A stretch of DNA of 64,000 nucleotides from Lampropedia puyangensis (GCF_004833285.1 NZ_STFG01000010.1:1-64000); one strand, 5' to 3'. Numbered from the stretch's first letter, positions 1 to 9,486 are shown. The notes: generated by a model from the sequence alone, not told the origin. Made by a program: numbers and translations.

Positions 1-105
1 CAGCCGGTGCCAGGCTTGGGCACATGGGCTTTGGCTGCACTGGCACTGCTGATGGCTTGTGCGGCTGGTGCACGGCCTTGGCGCGGCGCTAAGGTGGGAG
101 GTTGA
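1..105 (+). CDS. C-terminal end of a surface protein with IPTL-CTERM-like sorting tail (partial)
   Basis: Only the last 34 codons are in the window, read in frame from base 1 to a TGA at 103-105. The tail has a Val-Pro-x-Leu-x-x-Trp motif, a hydrophobic stretch (ALAALALLMACAA) and a basic end (ARPWRGAK). That is the layout of IPTL-CTERM/PEP-CTERM-type sorting signals, in which a short motif, a membrane helix and an Arg-rich end direct processing of secreted or surface proteins. The canonical Ile-Pro-Thr-Leu is here Val-Pro-Gly-Leu, so the match is by pattern only. The rest of the protein lies outside the window and its function is unknown. Confidence 0.5.
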   Translation, partial: QPVPGLGTWALAALALLMACAAGARPWRGAKVGG

Positions 106-674
106 GGGCGCGAGTTGAGGGGCGCGTATTGGTGGCCCCTGACATAAGAGAAAGGTGAAAGGTGCCCTCTAACGAGGGCGCTTGATCAAGCCGAGACTCC
201 ACACCTAGGACACACTCGGACGAGAGGACGCATGGAAAAAACCGCGTCCCATCGCACAGGGCGGTGGCGCCCCTGCACCGAAGAACGTGTTGACGATCTC
301 CGCACCGTCGCGTCAATCTCAAAAAAAGAGATCGTGCAAAGCAAGGTGCCCATCTTCGCTTGTTGCCGCGAATCACCTCCTTTTGGATACCAGCACGGTC
401 TGCACAAAGATCATGAACACGCGCTAAAACAGCGCCATCATCATGGTTAACGGCCAGATGACCCGACGCTAGTCGACATCTGTGCAGCCACACTGCATCA
501 CGAAATATCGCAGGTTGAAATCAAGCAGCAACCTTCTACGGTTCTCTTGGCACTGCACCCAAGCGCCACGAATAAGACTCCTACAATCACAACGAGTACT
601 TAACCTCGCAACTAGGCCTTGCAACTCGATCTCCGCAACTATTGTCCTCTTTGCTTCATGGATTGACACAGCCC
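106..674. other. Intergenic stretch without a convincing gene
   Basis: About 570 bases separate the IPTL-type tail from dinB. Open frames exist on both strands, but their products are rich in Arg, Cys and His, resemble no family I recognise, and overlap each other in opposite directions. A hairpin at 162-181 is the only clear structure. The stretch could hold a heavily decayed gene or an unrecognised small RNA. Confidence 0.5.
162..181 (+). terminator. Hairpin, possible terminator of the upstream surface-protein gene
   Basis: GTGCCCTC and GAGGGCGC form an 8-bp stem (one G-T pair) around a TAAC loop, 57 bases after the stop codon at 105. Only a weak T stretch follows, so intrinsic termination is uncertain. 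Confidence 0.4.
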
Positions 675-1913
675 ATGCCCGCCCCACCTATTCGGCGCAT
701 TGCCCATCTGGATATGGATGCCTTCTTCGCATCGGTGGAGTTGCTGCGCCAACCACAGCTCAAAGGCTTGCCGGTAGTGGTGGGCGGCAGAAGCCGCAGT
801 GCAGGCTGGCTAGGCAATGCAGCTTTAGAGGCTCTGCCTGCTCATGCCATTCCATTAGAAGCCTTTGCCCGTCTACACAGTTATACCGGGCGCGGCGTCA
901 TCACAACAGCCACTTATGAAGCGCGGCAATTTGGGATTGGCTCGGCCATGGGCATGATGAAAGCGGCCAAGCTGTGCCCTGATGCGTATTTGCTGCCAGC
1001 AGATTTTGAGCAGTATCGTGCGTATTCACGCCGCTTCAAAGCCATCATTGCCCAACATGCACCGGCCATCGAGGATCGCGGCATTGATGAGGTGTACATC
1101 GACTTCACCGACGTGCCTGATGGGCAAGAAGAAGGCGGGCTGCTGCTGGCCCAGCGTATTCAGCGCGCCATATATGCCGATACGGGCCTGACCTGCTCTA
1201 TTGGCGTGGCACCTAATAAGCTGTTGGCTAAACTGGCTAGCGAATGGCACAAGCCCAACGGCATTTTCATACTAATGCCAGACCAAGTGACCGAGAAACT
1301 TTGGCCTTTGCCCTGTAAAAAAGTCAATGGCATCGGCCCAAAAACCAACGACAAACTGCTCACTCTGGGCATTCACACCCTGCATGATCTGGCCCATACA
1401 CCAGAGCAGGAGCTGATCGATGCCTTCGGCTCTACCTATGGTGCTTGGCTGCATCGCATCGCCTGGGGGCAAGACGAGCGAGCTTTGGTTATGGAGAGTG
1501 CGCCCGTTTCAATGAGTAGGGAAACCACATTTGAGCGCGACTTGCATGCCAAAGCAGACAAAGCCGAACTTTCTGACATATTCACCCATCTCTGCCAGCG
1601 CGTAGCGGCCGATTTGCAACGCAAAGGCTATGCCGGACGGACCATTGGCGTGAAAATTCGCTTTCCGGATTTCCGCTCAGCCACGCGCGCCATCTCGATC
1701 AACCACCACACCCAGGATGCCGCCACCATCCGACAGATTGCAGGGCAATGTCTCAAGCGCATTGACTTGCAGCGGCGCTTTCGCTTATTGGGTGTGAAGG
1801 TAGACAACTTGCTCCCCCTCGAAGAGGCGCAGGACGTCGATAGCAAACTACTCAGCCAAACCAAGCCACACCATGCGTGCGCAGCGCAACTATCTTTGCC
1901 TTTTGATGAATGA
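675..1913 (+). CDS. dinB: DNA polymerase IV (Y-family translesion polymerase)
   Basis: Error-prone polymerase that copies past damaged bases, usually induced in the SOS response. The 412-aa protein has the Y-family metal-binding motifs: AHLDMDAFFASVE near the N-terminus (Asp13) and GIDEVYIDF (Asp138-Glu139). SIGVAPNKLLAKLASEWHKPNG in the palm and a helix-hairpin-helix (VNGIGPKTNDKL) follow, with a little-finger domain up to about residue 370. I chose ATG 675; an in-frame TTG lies at 642, but conserved sequence begins only after 675. There is no strong ribosome site and no obvious LexA box just upstream. It converges with the TolC-type gene. Length is slightly above that of E. coli Pol IV. Confidence 0.93.
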   Translation: MPAPPIRRIAHLDMDAFFASVELLRQPQLKGLPVVVGGRSRSAGWLGNAALEALPAHAIPLEAFARLHSYTGRGVITTATYEARQFGIGSAMGMMKAAKLCPDAYLLPADFEQYRAYSRRFKAIIAQHAPAIEDRGIDEVYIDFTDVPDGQEEGGLLLAQRIQRAIYADTGLTCSIGVAPNKLLAKLASEWHKPNGIFILMPDQVTEKLWPLPCKKVNGIGPKTNDKLLTLGIHTLHDLAHTPEQELIDAFGSTYGAWLHRIAWGQDERALVMESAPVSMSRETTFERDLHAKADKAELSDIFTHLCQRVAADLQRKGYAGRTIGVKIRFPDFRSATRAISINHHTQDAATIRQIAGQCLKRIDLQRRFRLLGVKVDNLLPLEEAQDVDSKLLSQTKPHHACAAQLSLPFDE

Positions 1914-1942
1914 AATCGGCTGCGCTGCTGCAAATGCAGCGT

Positions 1943-3340
1943 TTACGGTGCGGAAGAGACGACTGGCGCATCTGCCACGCTGGTGGTATTGGCTAAAGTC
2001 GCCCCTTGTGGTGCGAGCAAAGCATTGATAGTGCGTACCTCATCCATGCCCAATGTTCCACTGGCTTGGGCCAGTCGCAAGTGGCTCATCAAAACCGTAT
2101 AGCGCGCCTGCGCCAGATCTCTGCGCGTCTGAAAAAGCTGGCTTTGCGCGTTGAGCACATCGATATTGATGCGCACGCCAACCTGGTAGCCCAGCTGATT
2201 GGCTTCCAGCGCGCTTTGCGAAGAAGCCTCTGCCGCTTCCAGCGCTTTGACTTGGCTTTGACCTGATTGCAAGCCATAAAACGCTTCGCGCGTGGCCTGC
2301 GTTGCGCCACGGTTGACTTGGTCAAGCTGTGCACGCGCCTTCTCTTCAAGGGCCAGCGTTTCTCTGATGCGATTTTGCACCGCACCACCTGCAAACAATG
2401 GCATATTCAATTCCACGCCGACACTGGCCTCACGGCTGCGCATGCCTGGAATTGGGCTGGAGATGGTGCCATCGCGGTTGTTGGTTTGCCCCACCCGCGC
2501 ATTCAAGCTCACGGTGGGCAAATGGCCAGTTTCGGCTTTGTCTGTTTCCAACTTGGCAATGTCCAAGGCCAGCTTGGCCTGGCGCACTTGAGGCTGCTGT
2601 TCTTGCGCCCAAGACACCCAGTCGAGCACATTGTCAGAAGCCGGATGCGGCAGTGCCGCTGGCAGTTTGAGCGGCCAAGGTTGGCTTTGAATCAGACCAA
2701 CCGTTTGGTCCAGCGCCAGCTTCTTGACTTGCAAGTCATTGGCCGATGCGATTTCTTGCGCCCGAATCAAGTCAAAACGCGCCTGCGCTTCACGGGTGTC
2801 GGTGATGGTGGCGTTGCCTACCTCAAAATTACGCTCAGCAGCGGCCAATTGCTCGTTCACCGCCGCCTTTTGGGCTTGCACGAACGCCAACGTATCTTGC
2901 GCAGCCAACACATCAAAATAGGCCTGCGATACACGCACGATCAAGTCTTGCGCTGCCGCATTGAGTGCATATTGCGCAGACTCGACTGCCAATTTGCTCT
3001 GCGCCAGTTGCAGCTTGTCTGCAGGACGATAAAGCGATTGTGAAGCGATCAACGCCACACTATGCGTGGTGCCTGTGTGCTGCAACCCTTGCGGATGCAC
3101 CCGCGTTTGCGCACGCGACAGATCTGCCCCCACGCCCACTTGTGGCAGCAGCGGCGCACGCGCTTGCTCACTGCGGCGCTCTGCAGCTTCTTTCTCTGCT
3201 TGCACTGCACGCCATTGCGCGTCGTAGCCGGTGGCGTTCTCCACCATATCCAGCAGGCTTTGTGCCTGCGCAAGCACAGGAGCGGCGCACAGCAGTGCAG
3301 ATAAACCAAAACGAAGAGTGCAAGGAATAGGCAAACGCAT
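1943..3340 (-). CDS. TolC-family outer-membrane efflux channel protein
   Basis: Outer-membrane/periplasmic tunnel that docks to inner-membrane pumps for type I secretion or drug efflux. The product (465 aa from ATG 3340) starts with a signal peptide (basic MRLPIPCTLRFG, hydrophobic core, cleavage after AQAQ). It has the two repeated outer-membrane-efflux halves rich in long Ala/Gln/Leu coiled coils, with ASQSLYRPADKLQLAQ in the first and MPLFAGGAVQNRI in the second. Upstream codons to 3376 are open but precede the signal peptide. No membrane-fusion or pump gene lies beside it, as with E. coli tolC, so it may serve several systems. It is divergent from the LysR gene at 3607. Confidence 0.9.
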   Translation of the reverse strand: MRLPIPCTLRFGLSALLCAAPVLAQAQSLLDMVENATGYDAQWRAVQAEKEAAERRSEQARAPLLPQVGVGADLSRAQTRVHPQGLQHTGTTHSVALIASQSLYRPADKLQLAQSKLAVESAQYALNAAAQDLIVRVSQAYFDVLAAQDTLAFVQAQKAAVNEQLAAAERNFEVGNATITDTREAQARFDLIRAQEIASANDLQVKKLALDQTVGLIQSQPWPLKLPAALPHPASDNVLDWVSWAQEQQPQVRQAKLALDIAKLETDKAETGHLPTVSLNARVGQTNNRDGTISSPIPGMRSREASVGVELNMPLFAGGAVQNRIRETLALEEKARAQLDQVNRGATQATREAFYGLQSGQSQVKALEAAEASSQSALEANQLGYQVGVRINIDVLNAQSQLFQTRRDLAQARYTVLMSHLRLAQASGTLGMDEVRTINALLAPQGATLANTTSVADAPVVSSAP

Positions 3341-3606
3341 GGATAAGCAATGGAGTAATGCCGCCAACTCAGGCATACGGCAAACACAGAACGAATAGGT
3401 GGCGATAGGCTAACGGCAGATTGTTGCATACGATGGCACAGCTTGCGGCACGTTTACACACCACGCCCGACTGGTTTACATAATCAGCACAGGCGCTGCG
3501 TGCACCAAGAACCACCGCAGGCGTGTGCGCATACCGTCACAATCCACACAATGGCGCACTATGATGTGCGCTCATTCAATACACAGCACAAAAGCGCTTT
3601 ACGCAC

Positions 3607-4500
3607 ATGGATTGGGATAATTTGCGCTATTTTCTAGCGCTTGCTCGCACCGGCACCTTGATCAATGCCGCTCGTACCGTACAGGTAGACCACACCACTG
3701 TCAGCCGCCGCATTCAGGCGCTGGAAAAGCAAATGGGCGTGCCCCTTTTTGCCCGCGAAGCCGCAGGCCACCGCTTGACCGAGGCAGGTCGGCATTTGTT
3801 ACCACAGGCCGAGGCCATGGAGGAGGCGTTCCTGTCCATTGAAAGCAGCTCTCTAGCCAAAGCAGAAGAAGGCCTTTCTGGCTTGGTGCGTGTGGGCGTG
3901 CCAGAAGGGCTCGGTGCGAAAGTGCTGGCTGCCCCTTTGGCCGACTTGGCCAGACAACACCAAAACCTGGTGATAGACCTGCTGGCTTTGCCTCGTCTGT
4001 TGCACCTTTCTCGGCGCGAGGCAGATATTGTGATTTCACTGGAGCGCCCCACACGTGGCTCGGTCGTGGTCACCAAACTCAGTGACTATGTCCTGCGCCT
4101 GTATGGCGCCAAAACCTATTTAGAGCAGCATCCCCCCATCGCCACAGTGGACGATCTGGAACCACACACCTTCATTTCGTATGTGGATGATTTGCTCTTT
4201 TCCAAACAGCTGCAATTTCTTGAGAGCTTTTTTCAACCTGCGCATTTTGGCCTGCGCAGCACCAGTATTTCTGCGCAATATGAAGCCGTGCGCCACGGCA
4301 CTGGGCTGGCCATTTTGCCTGCCTTCATTGGCGACAAAGACCCCTCGCTCACATGTGTGCTGCCACAAGAAGCACGTTTTCATCGCACCTTCTGGATGTC
4401 CATGCCAGCAGAAATCCGCCACCTAGCACGGGTGCAGGCCGTTTGGCAATTTTTACGCGATACCGCACGTGCACCAAGCAGCGGCCTATTGCCACAGTAA
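3607..4500 (+). CDS. LysR-family transcriptional regulator
   Basis: DNA-binding activator/repressor with a ligand-sensing domain, 297 aa. The N-terminal winged helix-turn-helix spans about residues 3-62 (MDWDNLRYFLALARTGTLINAA, then TTVSRRIQALEKQMG). The periplasmic-binding-like effector domain follows from about residue 88. It resembles LysR proteins of the short-linker MDWDxLRxFLAxA type. It is transcribed away from the TolC-type gene across a roughly 265-base shared region, the usual LysR arrangement, so control of itself or of that channel is possible but not shown. The effector is unknown. Confidence 0.88.
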   Translation: MDWDNLRYFLALARTGTLINAARTVQVDHTTVSRRIQALEKQMGVPLFAREAAGHRLTEAGRHLLPQAEAMEEAFLSIESSSLAKAEEGLSGLVRVGVPEGLGAKVLAAPLADLARQHQNLVIDLLALPRLLHLSRREADIVISLERPTRGSVVVTKLSDYVLRLYGAKTYLEQHPPIATVDDLEPHTFISYVDDLLFSKQLQFLESFFQPAHFGLRSTSISAQYEAVRHGTGLAILPAFIGDKDPSLTCVLPQEARFHRTFWMSMPAEIRHLARVQAVWQFLRDTARAPSSGLLPQ

Positions 4501-4712
4501 CGCCCCCGCGCACTCAAAGCCGGCCATGAAGCGGCAAGCTGCAATCAAGTATTCGTGCATGGCCAAGGAGTCCGATTACAATTAATGCAGCGCGGCACTG
4601 CTCCACCAAGATGATGCAGGCCGCAATGAGGCCACACACGCTGGCCAACCCAATGCAATTGCACACCGCTGAATGGCAACATTCGGCGGTGCGTTTTTTT
4701 GGAAAGCGAAAA

Positions 4713-5189
4713 ATGACCACTCTTCCCGTTACCAAGCGCGGCGCAGAACTACTCAAAGCAGAACTGCAGCAACTCAAAAGTGTCGACCGCCCTGCAGTGA
4801 TCAATGCGATTGCCGAGGCTCGCGCCCAAGGCGACCTGAGCGAAAACGCGGAGTACGAGGCAGCCAAAGACCGCCAAGGCTTTATCGAAGGCCGCATCAA
4901 AGACATCGAAGGCAAGCTCGCTGCCGCCTTGGTCATCGACCCCAGCACGCTCAGTGCGGAAGGCAAAGTCGTCTTTGGCGCCACCGTCGAGTTGGAAGAC
5001 GAAGACAGTGGCGACCGTGTCACCTACCAAATCGTGGGCGAAGATGAGGCCGACATCAAGCAAGGTTTGCTCAATGTCTCCAGCCCAATCGCACGCGCCT
5101 TGATTGGTAAATTTGAAGGCGATGTCGCTGTTGTCAACGCCCCAGGCGGTGAAAAGAGCTACGAAATCGTTTCTGTACGCTACCTTTAA
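4713..5189 (+). CDS. greA: Transcription elongation factor GreA
   Basis: Binds the secondary channel of RNA polymerase and stimulates cleavage of backtracked RNA. The 158-aa product matches the family length. The N-terminal coiled coil carries the acidic tip region [21 protein letters not shown], and the C-terminal FKBP-like domain ends in [17 protein letters not shown] 4713 follows GGAAAG at 4701-4706; upstream in-frame codons do not resemble GreA. A TACAAT at 4577-4582 could be a -10 element. In many Burkholderiales carB precedes greA; here a LysR gene does, so gene order is rearranged. The DUF4149 gene follows after 49 bases. Confidence 0.95.
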   Translation: MTTLPVTKRGAELLKAELQQLKSVDRPAVINAIAEARAQGDLSENAEYEAAKDRQGFIEGRIKDIEGKLAAALVIDPSTLSAEGKVVFGATVELEDEDSGDRVTYQIVGEDEADIKQGLLNVSSPIARALIGKFEGDVAVVNAPGGEKSYEIVSVRYL

Positions 5190-5238
5190 GTCAGACACAC
5201 TGCACACGACCACTCCAGCGACCTACAAGGACATGCCC

Positions 5239-5709
5239 ATGCGCCCCATTCTTCAACAACAGTTGCCTGTGTATGCTGCAGCGTTGTGGTGGGGCAGCCT
5301 GTCTGCCATTGGGTTTCTGGCCGTGCCCATGCTGTTTGCCCATTTGCCCACCGCCAGCATGGCAGGGCAAGTGGCAGCCAAGCTCTTCTCCGCCATGACC
5401 TGGGTGTCACTGGCTTGCTGTTTTGTGCTGATTTTTTGCTTCCGCCCTGCACGCGATGGACAAGAAGAAGCATCAACCTCGGCCAGCCCAGCATCACCTG
5501 ATGCGTCATGGGCACTGGCGCTAACAGGCTGGATTCTCGCAGGTGCAATTGTGGCTCTGCTCAGCGAATTCGGCATTGCCCCACGCATCATCGCGCGGGA
5601 AAATCTGGCTTTGTGGCACCGTATCGGAACCGCGATGTACGCTGCGCAATGGCTATGCGCCAGCGTGGTGATGTGGAAACTGGCCTCACGCATCCAACGG
5701 CCACGTTAA
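5239..5709 (+). CDS. DUF4149 membrane protein
   Basis: Small inner-membrane protein of unknown function, 156 aa. Three to four hydrophobic segments are visible: YAAALWWGSLSAIGFLAVPMLF, MTWVSLACCFVLIFCF, ALALTGWILAGAIVALLSEF and a C-terminal WHRIGTAMYAAQWLCASVVMW. The Leu/Ala-W-x-G-x-L start and the APRIIA motif before the last helix fit DUF4149, which commonly follows greA in betaproteobacteria. AAGG at 5227-5230 suits ATG 5239 better than ATG 5233. Probably co-transcribed with greA. Confidence 0.8.
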   Translation: MRPILQQQLPVYAAALWWGSLSAIGFLAVPMLFAHLPTASMAGQVAAKLFSAMTWVSLACCFVLIFCFRPARDGQEEASTSASPASPDASWALALTGWILAGAIVALLSEFGIAPRIIARENLALWHRIGTAMYAAQWLCASVVMWKLASRIQRPR

Positions 5710-5754
5710 TAAGCGTGGCCTTCGCACTGCTGCGCCCCTTCAGGCCAATGCCAC

Positions 5755-6339
5755 TCAATGTGCAGCAGCTTCTTGCGCAGGTGCTTTCTGCGCGGCAGGC
5801 TTTTGAAAAATGCTCGAGCGCAAATGGGCCCCTTCACCAATACCGCGCTTGGCAAACCACCCCTGATTCATCTCCAGCACATACCGAACAGGCTCTTTAG
5901 AGCAATGCGAGTCCGTCGTCATGGGTTGCATATCAGCCGTATTGACAATGCGGCCATCATCAGCCACGAAAGCGGCGGTCAATGGCAACAAGGTATTTTT
6001 CATCCAGAAACACTGCACATTAGGCGCTTCAAATACGAAGAGCATTCCTTCCTGTTCAGGCATGTTCTGACGGTGCATCAATCCGATCTCGCGCTGCACC
6101 GGTGTCGCAGCCACTTGTGCATCAATGCGGTACATGTTGCTCGACAACTCCAGACGAGGCAGATTCATCTGCGGCTGGCCCTTCGCTTGAGGCCCAACTT
6201 GAGCATGCACATTTGCAGCCAACGCAAATGCAAGCGCACCAGCCCATGGGGTTAACGAACACGACACACGCCTTTGTCTTTGTGCCTTGCGTAGCCCATG
6301 CAAGACGACCGTAATGAAGGAAAGAAAATAAGCGCTCAT
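5755..6339 (-). CDS. DUF192 secreted protein
   Basis: Member of the DUF192 family, whose biochemical role is unknown. The product (194 aa from ATG 6339) has an N-terminal hydrophobic/export region (two hydrophobic parts up to about residue 45, ending ANVHAQ). The core follows: TPVQREIGLMHRQNMPEQEGMLFVF, CFWMKNTLLPLTAAFV and MQPMTTDSHCS. Those three blocks are diagnostic for DUF192. The double hydrophobic start leaves open whether the true start is nearer residue 25. It converges with the DUF4149 gene, 45 bases apart. Confidence 0.8.
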   Translation of the reverse strand: MSAYFLSFITVVLHGLRKAQRQRRVSCSLTPWAGALAFALAANVHAQVGPQAKGQPQMNLPRLELSSNMYRIDAQVAATPVQREIGLMHRQNMPEQEGMLFVFEAPNVQCFWMKNTLLPLTAAFVADDGRIVNTADMQPMTTDSHCSKEPVRYVLEMNQGWFAKRGIGEGAHLRSSIFQKPAAQKAPAQEAAAH

Positions 6340-6589
6340 AAGATAATCTGAACAAGACAAAACTGAAAACGGCCCCATCATACCCTTGCACACAGCAGCC
6401 AATGTCGCTGCACTGGCAATCGCGCCTGCCCGACAAAATCAGCCAAGACACATACAATAGCGCGCATTATTGATAGAGGCTATGCGGTGTTCATACCCAC
6501 ATAGCGGACCTCTTCATCCCTCCTCCCCCCACGCAAGCCTAGCGGCAGGCCAGCCTGCTTGCCGCCAGCACCTGCGCCACCTGGGTTTT

Positions 6590-7606
6590 ATGCCCTACGC
6601 CCTCATGGTTGCCTCAATTCACATCGTGCCTTTCGCCGCGTTTAACGGCATGCAAGACTTTTTGCAGGCGACGCACGCCACGCTGGAACTACCAGGGTTG
6701 CGCAGTTTACTCACGCGCCACACGTTAACCCCTACACACTGGCTGCATGTGCCTGAAGGAAGCTTTGTCACGCCACATGAGCAGGCGCTTGTACAGGCCG
6801 TGTGGCCTGCACTTGCGCAGCAAGCGGCCTCCACAGAACAAGAGGCGCCGCCCGTGTCCTTAGCAGCATGGACTGCGGCACAACACGGGCATAACATTCA
6901 CAGTCAAGATGGCTGGGCCTTGATGGCGCCAGCACACTTGCACATCACCACCGACTCCATCTCGTTGCTTGATCCCAGCGGCCTGGCACTCAGCGCACAA
7001 GACAATGCAGCGTTGCTCCAAGCAGTGCAAGCACTTTGGGCTGAAGATGGCCTCACTTTACAAGCATTGCCCAACGGACACTGGCTTGCAAAAGCCCCAT
7101 GGCTACACGGTTTAGCCTTGCCATCATTAGATCGCGCCATCAACCGCGACGTTCGCGCTTGGATGCCTGAATTGCGCCAAACCAAGACGCTGCAACGTTT
7201 GCAAACTGAAGCCCAAATGCTGCTGTACAACCACGCTGCCAATGATGCGCGCACCGCACAGGGGCTTGCCCCCATCAATGCATTGTGGGTATGGGGCACA
7301 GGCAGCATCCCTGCATCGCCAATGCAAACGACCCTGCAGATCGAAGTGCATGACACGCTTCGCACTGCCGCTTTGCGGGGCGATTACCGTGGGTGGACTG
7401 CCGCATGGCAGACCTTGGATCAAGTACTTCTCGATAGCGTGCAGAACGCGCAGCAAAACACTGACTCGGTGCAATGGATTCTCGCTGGCGAGCAGCAAGC
7501 GGTCACGCTGTCGCCGCACACACCAAGCTGGTTCACCCGTTTAACACAAGGCTGGACTTCATGGCGCAAAAGCGACCCCGTCCAAGCCTTGCTACAACAG
7601 CTATAA
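6590..7606 (+). CDS. Phosphoglycerate-mutase-like hypothetical protein upstream of recJ
   Basis: The product (338 aa from ATG 6590; ATG 6605 is equally possible, and ATG 6482 sits behind AGAGG) resembles a conserved betaproteobacterial protein that often precedes recJ and is loosely annotated as phosphoglycerate-mutase-related. Recognisable pieces are HWLHVPEGSFVTPHEQAL, MAPAHLHITTDSISLLDP, LYNHAANDARTAQGLAPINALWVWGTG and the C-terminal half of hydrophilic helices. I see no His-based mutase active site, so enzyme function should not be assumed. The reading frame leads to recJ with an 82-base gap, suggesting co-transcription. Confidence 0.65.
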   Translation: MPYALMVASIHIVPFAAFNGMQDFLQATHATLELPGLRSLLTRHTLTPTHWLHVPEGSFVTPHEQALVQAVWPALAQQAASTEQEAPPVSLAAWTAAQHGHNIHSQDGWALMAPAHLHITTDSISLLDPSGLALSAQDNAALLQAVQALWAEDGLTLQALPNGHWLAKAPWLHGLALPSLDRAINRDVRAWMPELRQTKTLQRLQTEAQMLLYNHAANDARTAQGLAPINALWVWGTGSIPASPMQTTLQIEVHDTLRTAALRGDYRGWTAAWQTLDQVLLDSVQNAQQNTDSVQWILAGEQQAVTLSPHTPSWFTRLTQGWTSWRKSDPVQALLQQL

Positions 7607-7688
7607 GCTTGCTTGAGAAAACCACTCACGAATACCTCAACCACCTGACTGTTTGCCATTGTTTGAACCTGATTGATAAGTCGTCCCC

Positions 7689-9395
7689 GTGAAATTCCGC
7701 CAACGCCAACCTATTGCAGCCGCACAAAATGCCCTAATCCACGCAGGCACGCACCCATTTCTTGCGCAATTATTTGCAGCCCGGGGCATTGACGATGCCG
7801 CACAGTTAGACAATAGACTGCAAGCGCTGCTCCCCCCACAGCAACTCAAAGGCAGCCAAGAAGCCGCCCAATTGCTGGCCGATGCCATTGCCCAGCAGCA
7901 ACGCATCTGCATCGTGGCTGACTACGACTGCGATGGCGCCACTGCCTGCACCGTCGCCATGCGTGGCCTGCGTATGTTGGGTGCGCAGCACCTCGACTAC
8001 ATCGTGCCCAACCGCATTGAAGACGGCTACGGCCTCACACCCAAACTGGCAGAACGGGTGCACGCCTTGGGTGCAGACTTGTTGGTCACGGTAGACAACG
8101 GCATTGCCAGCATCGAAGGGGTTGCCCACGCGCAGGCCTTGGGGCTTAAAGTTTTGGTCACCGACCACCATTTGCCCGGTGAAGTCATTCCCGCTGCCAA
8201 TGCGCTCATCAACCCCAACCAGCCCGGCTGCACCTTTCCCAGTAAAAACCTCGCGGGTGTAGGTGTGATGTTTTACACCCTGCTGGCTCTGCGCAGTCTG
8301 CAAAGAGACAGCGGCCTGTACCAAACCCAGGCGCAACCACGGCTTGATGTGCTGTTGCCCTTGGTGGCCTTAGGCACTGTTGCCGATGTGGTTCCTTTAG
8401 ACGCCAACAACCGTTTGCTGGCAAGCCAAGGCTTGGCCCGCATCCGTGCAGGGCAACTTCCCCCCGGCATGGCAGCTTTGTTTGAGATCAGCCGCCGCAA
8501 TGCCGCACGCGCGCATGCCAACGATTTGGGCTTCGCCCTCGCCCCGCGCCTGAATGCTGCGGGCCGTTTGACGGACATGACTTTAGGCATTGAATGTCTA
8601 CTGACTGATGATCTGCAAAAAGCGCAGGAATTGGCCCAGGCGCTGGACGACATCAACCGCGTGCGCCGTGATCTGGAAGCGGACATGAAGCAAGTAGCCA
8701 TGGGCAGCATTCTGCAAAAACTCGCTCGCAACACACGCATGCCCGCGGCCATCACCATATCCGACGAAGGCTTCCACGAAGGCGTGGTCGGCATTGTGGC
8801 TGCGCGCATCAAAGAGCAATACCACCGCCCAACATTTGTGTTTGCACCAGGCGCCAGCCAAGAAAACAATGGACTGCTCAAGGGTTCAGGGCGCTCTATT
8901 GCAGGCTTTCATTTGCGCGATGCCCTCGACCTACTGGCCAAACGCCACCCAGGTGTCTTAGAAAAATTCGGTGGCCATGCGATGGCTGCAGGCTGCACCA
9001 TCCGCGCCGAGCATTTGGACACCTTTCGCCAAGCCATTCAAACGATTGCAGAGGAATGGCTCGACGATGCAGCGCTGCAAGGCGAAACATGGGTTGATGG
9101 GCCTTTGCCCGCTCAGTTTCGCTCCATTGAAACGGCCGAAGCACTACAAATGCAAGTGTGGGGACAAGGCTTTGCAGCCCCTTTGTTCATGGAACCCCTG
9201 CATGTACTTGAACAACGTGTGGTGGCCAGTAAACACCTAGCCATCAAAGTGCTGCACCACGGCCAAGTGGTAGAAGGCATTTGGTTTGGCAGAACTGAGC
9301 GCTTGCCTGAGCAAACGCCGCTGGCCTATCGCCTGGAAACCGATGAATGGATGGGGCGCAAACGCCTGCGATTTTTGGTGGAAGCGCAAGGCTAA
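7689..9395 (+). CDS. recJ: Single-stranded-DNA-specific 5'-3' exonuclease RecJ
   Basis: Degrades single-stranded DNA 5' to 3' in recombination, mismatch and base-excision repair. The 568-aa product has the DHH phosphoesterase motifs in order: VADYDCDGATA, TVDNG, VTDHHLPG and GTVADVVPL. The DHHA1 domain has a GGHAMAAG motif, and an OB-fold region (PLHVLEQRVVASKHLAIKVLHHG) ends the protein. The start is GTG 7689. Length matches E. coli RecJ (577 aa). A possible repeat element lies just downstream at 9446-9486. Confidence 0.95.
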   Translation: MKFRQRQPIAAAQNALIHAGTHPFLAQLFAARGIDDAAQLDNRLQALLPPQQLKGSQEAAQLLADAIAQQQRICIVADYDCDGATACTVAMRGLRMLGAQHLDYIVPNRIEDGYGLTPKLAERVHALGADLLVTVDNGIASIEGVAHAQALGLKVLVTDHHLPGEVIPAANALINPNQPGCTFPSKNLAGVGVMFYTLLALRSLQRDSGLYQTQAQPRLDVLLPLVALGTVADVVPLDANNRLLASQGLARIRAGQLPPGMAALFEISRRNAARAHANDLGFALAPRLNAAGRLTDMTLGIECLLTDDLQKAQELAQALDDINRVRRDLEADMKQVAMGSILQKLARNTRMPAAITISDEGFHEGVVGIVAARIKEQYHRPTFVFAPGASQENNGLLKGSGRSIAGFHLRDALDLLAKRHPGVLEKFGGHAMAAGCTIRAEHLDTFRQAIQTIAEEWLDDAALQGETWVDGPLPAQFRSIETAEALQMQVWGQGFAAPLFMEPLHVLEQRVVASKHLAIKVLHHGQVVEGIWFGRTERLPEQTPLAYRLETDEWMGRKRLRFLVEAQG

Positions 9396-9445
9396 GAGCG
9401 GCTAACGCACCCCACCAAACCGAAGGTTTGCGGTTGAGACTAGGC

Positions 9446-9486
9446 GCAAAACCGCAGGCAGTACGAGTAGTACGACAAGGTTTTGC
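9446..9486. repeat. Possible interspersed palindromic element after recJ
   Basis: GCAAAACC at 9446-9453 is the exact reverse complement of GGTTTTGC at 9479-9486. The 25-base interior contains GCAGGCAGTAC and TAGTACGACAAG. Short elements with a GCAGGCAGTACGAGTAGTACG core look familiar as scattered intergenic sequences in Comamonadaceae, but that is from memory. Only one copy is evident here. It could act as a recJ terminator or a REP-like element. Confidence 0.4.

Noticed and set aside
89-493. A 134-codon minus-strand frame in the first intergenic region
   Set aside because: Composition is Arg/Cys-rich, overlapping frames on the other strand are equally long, and no family motif is visible.
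1923-1941. Hairpin CGCTGC/GCAGCG between dinB and the TolC-type gene as terminator
   Set aside because: Six-bp stem with no T-run on either strand; too weak to call.
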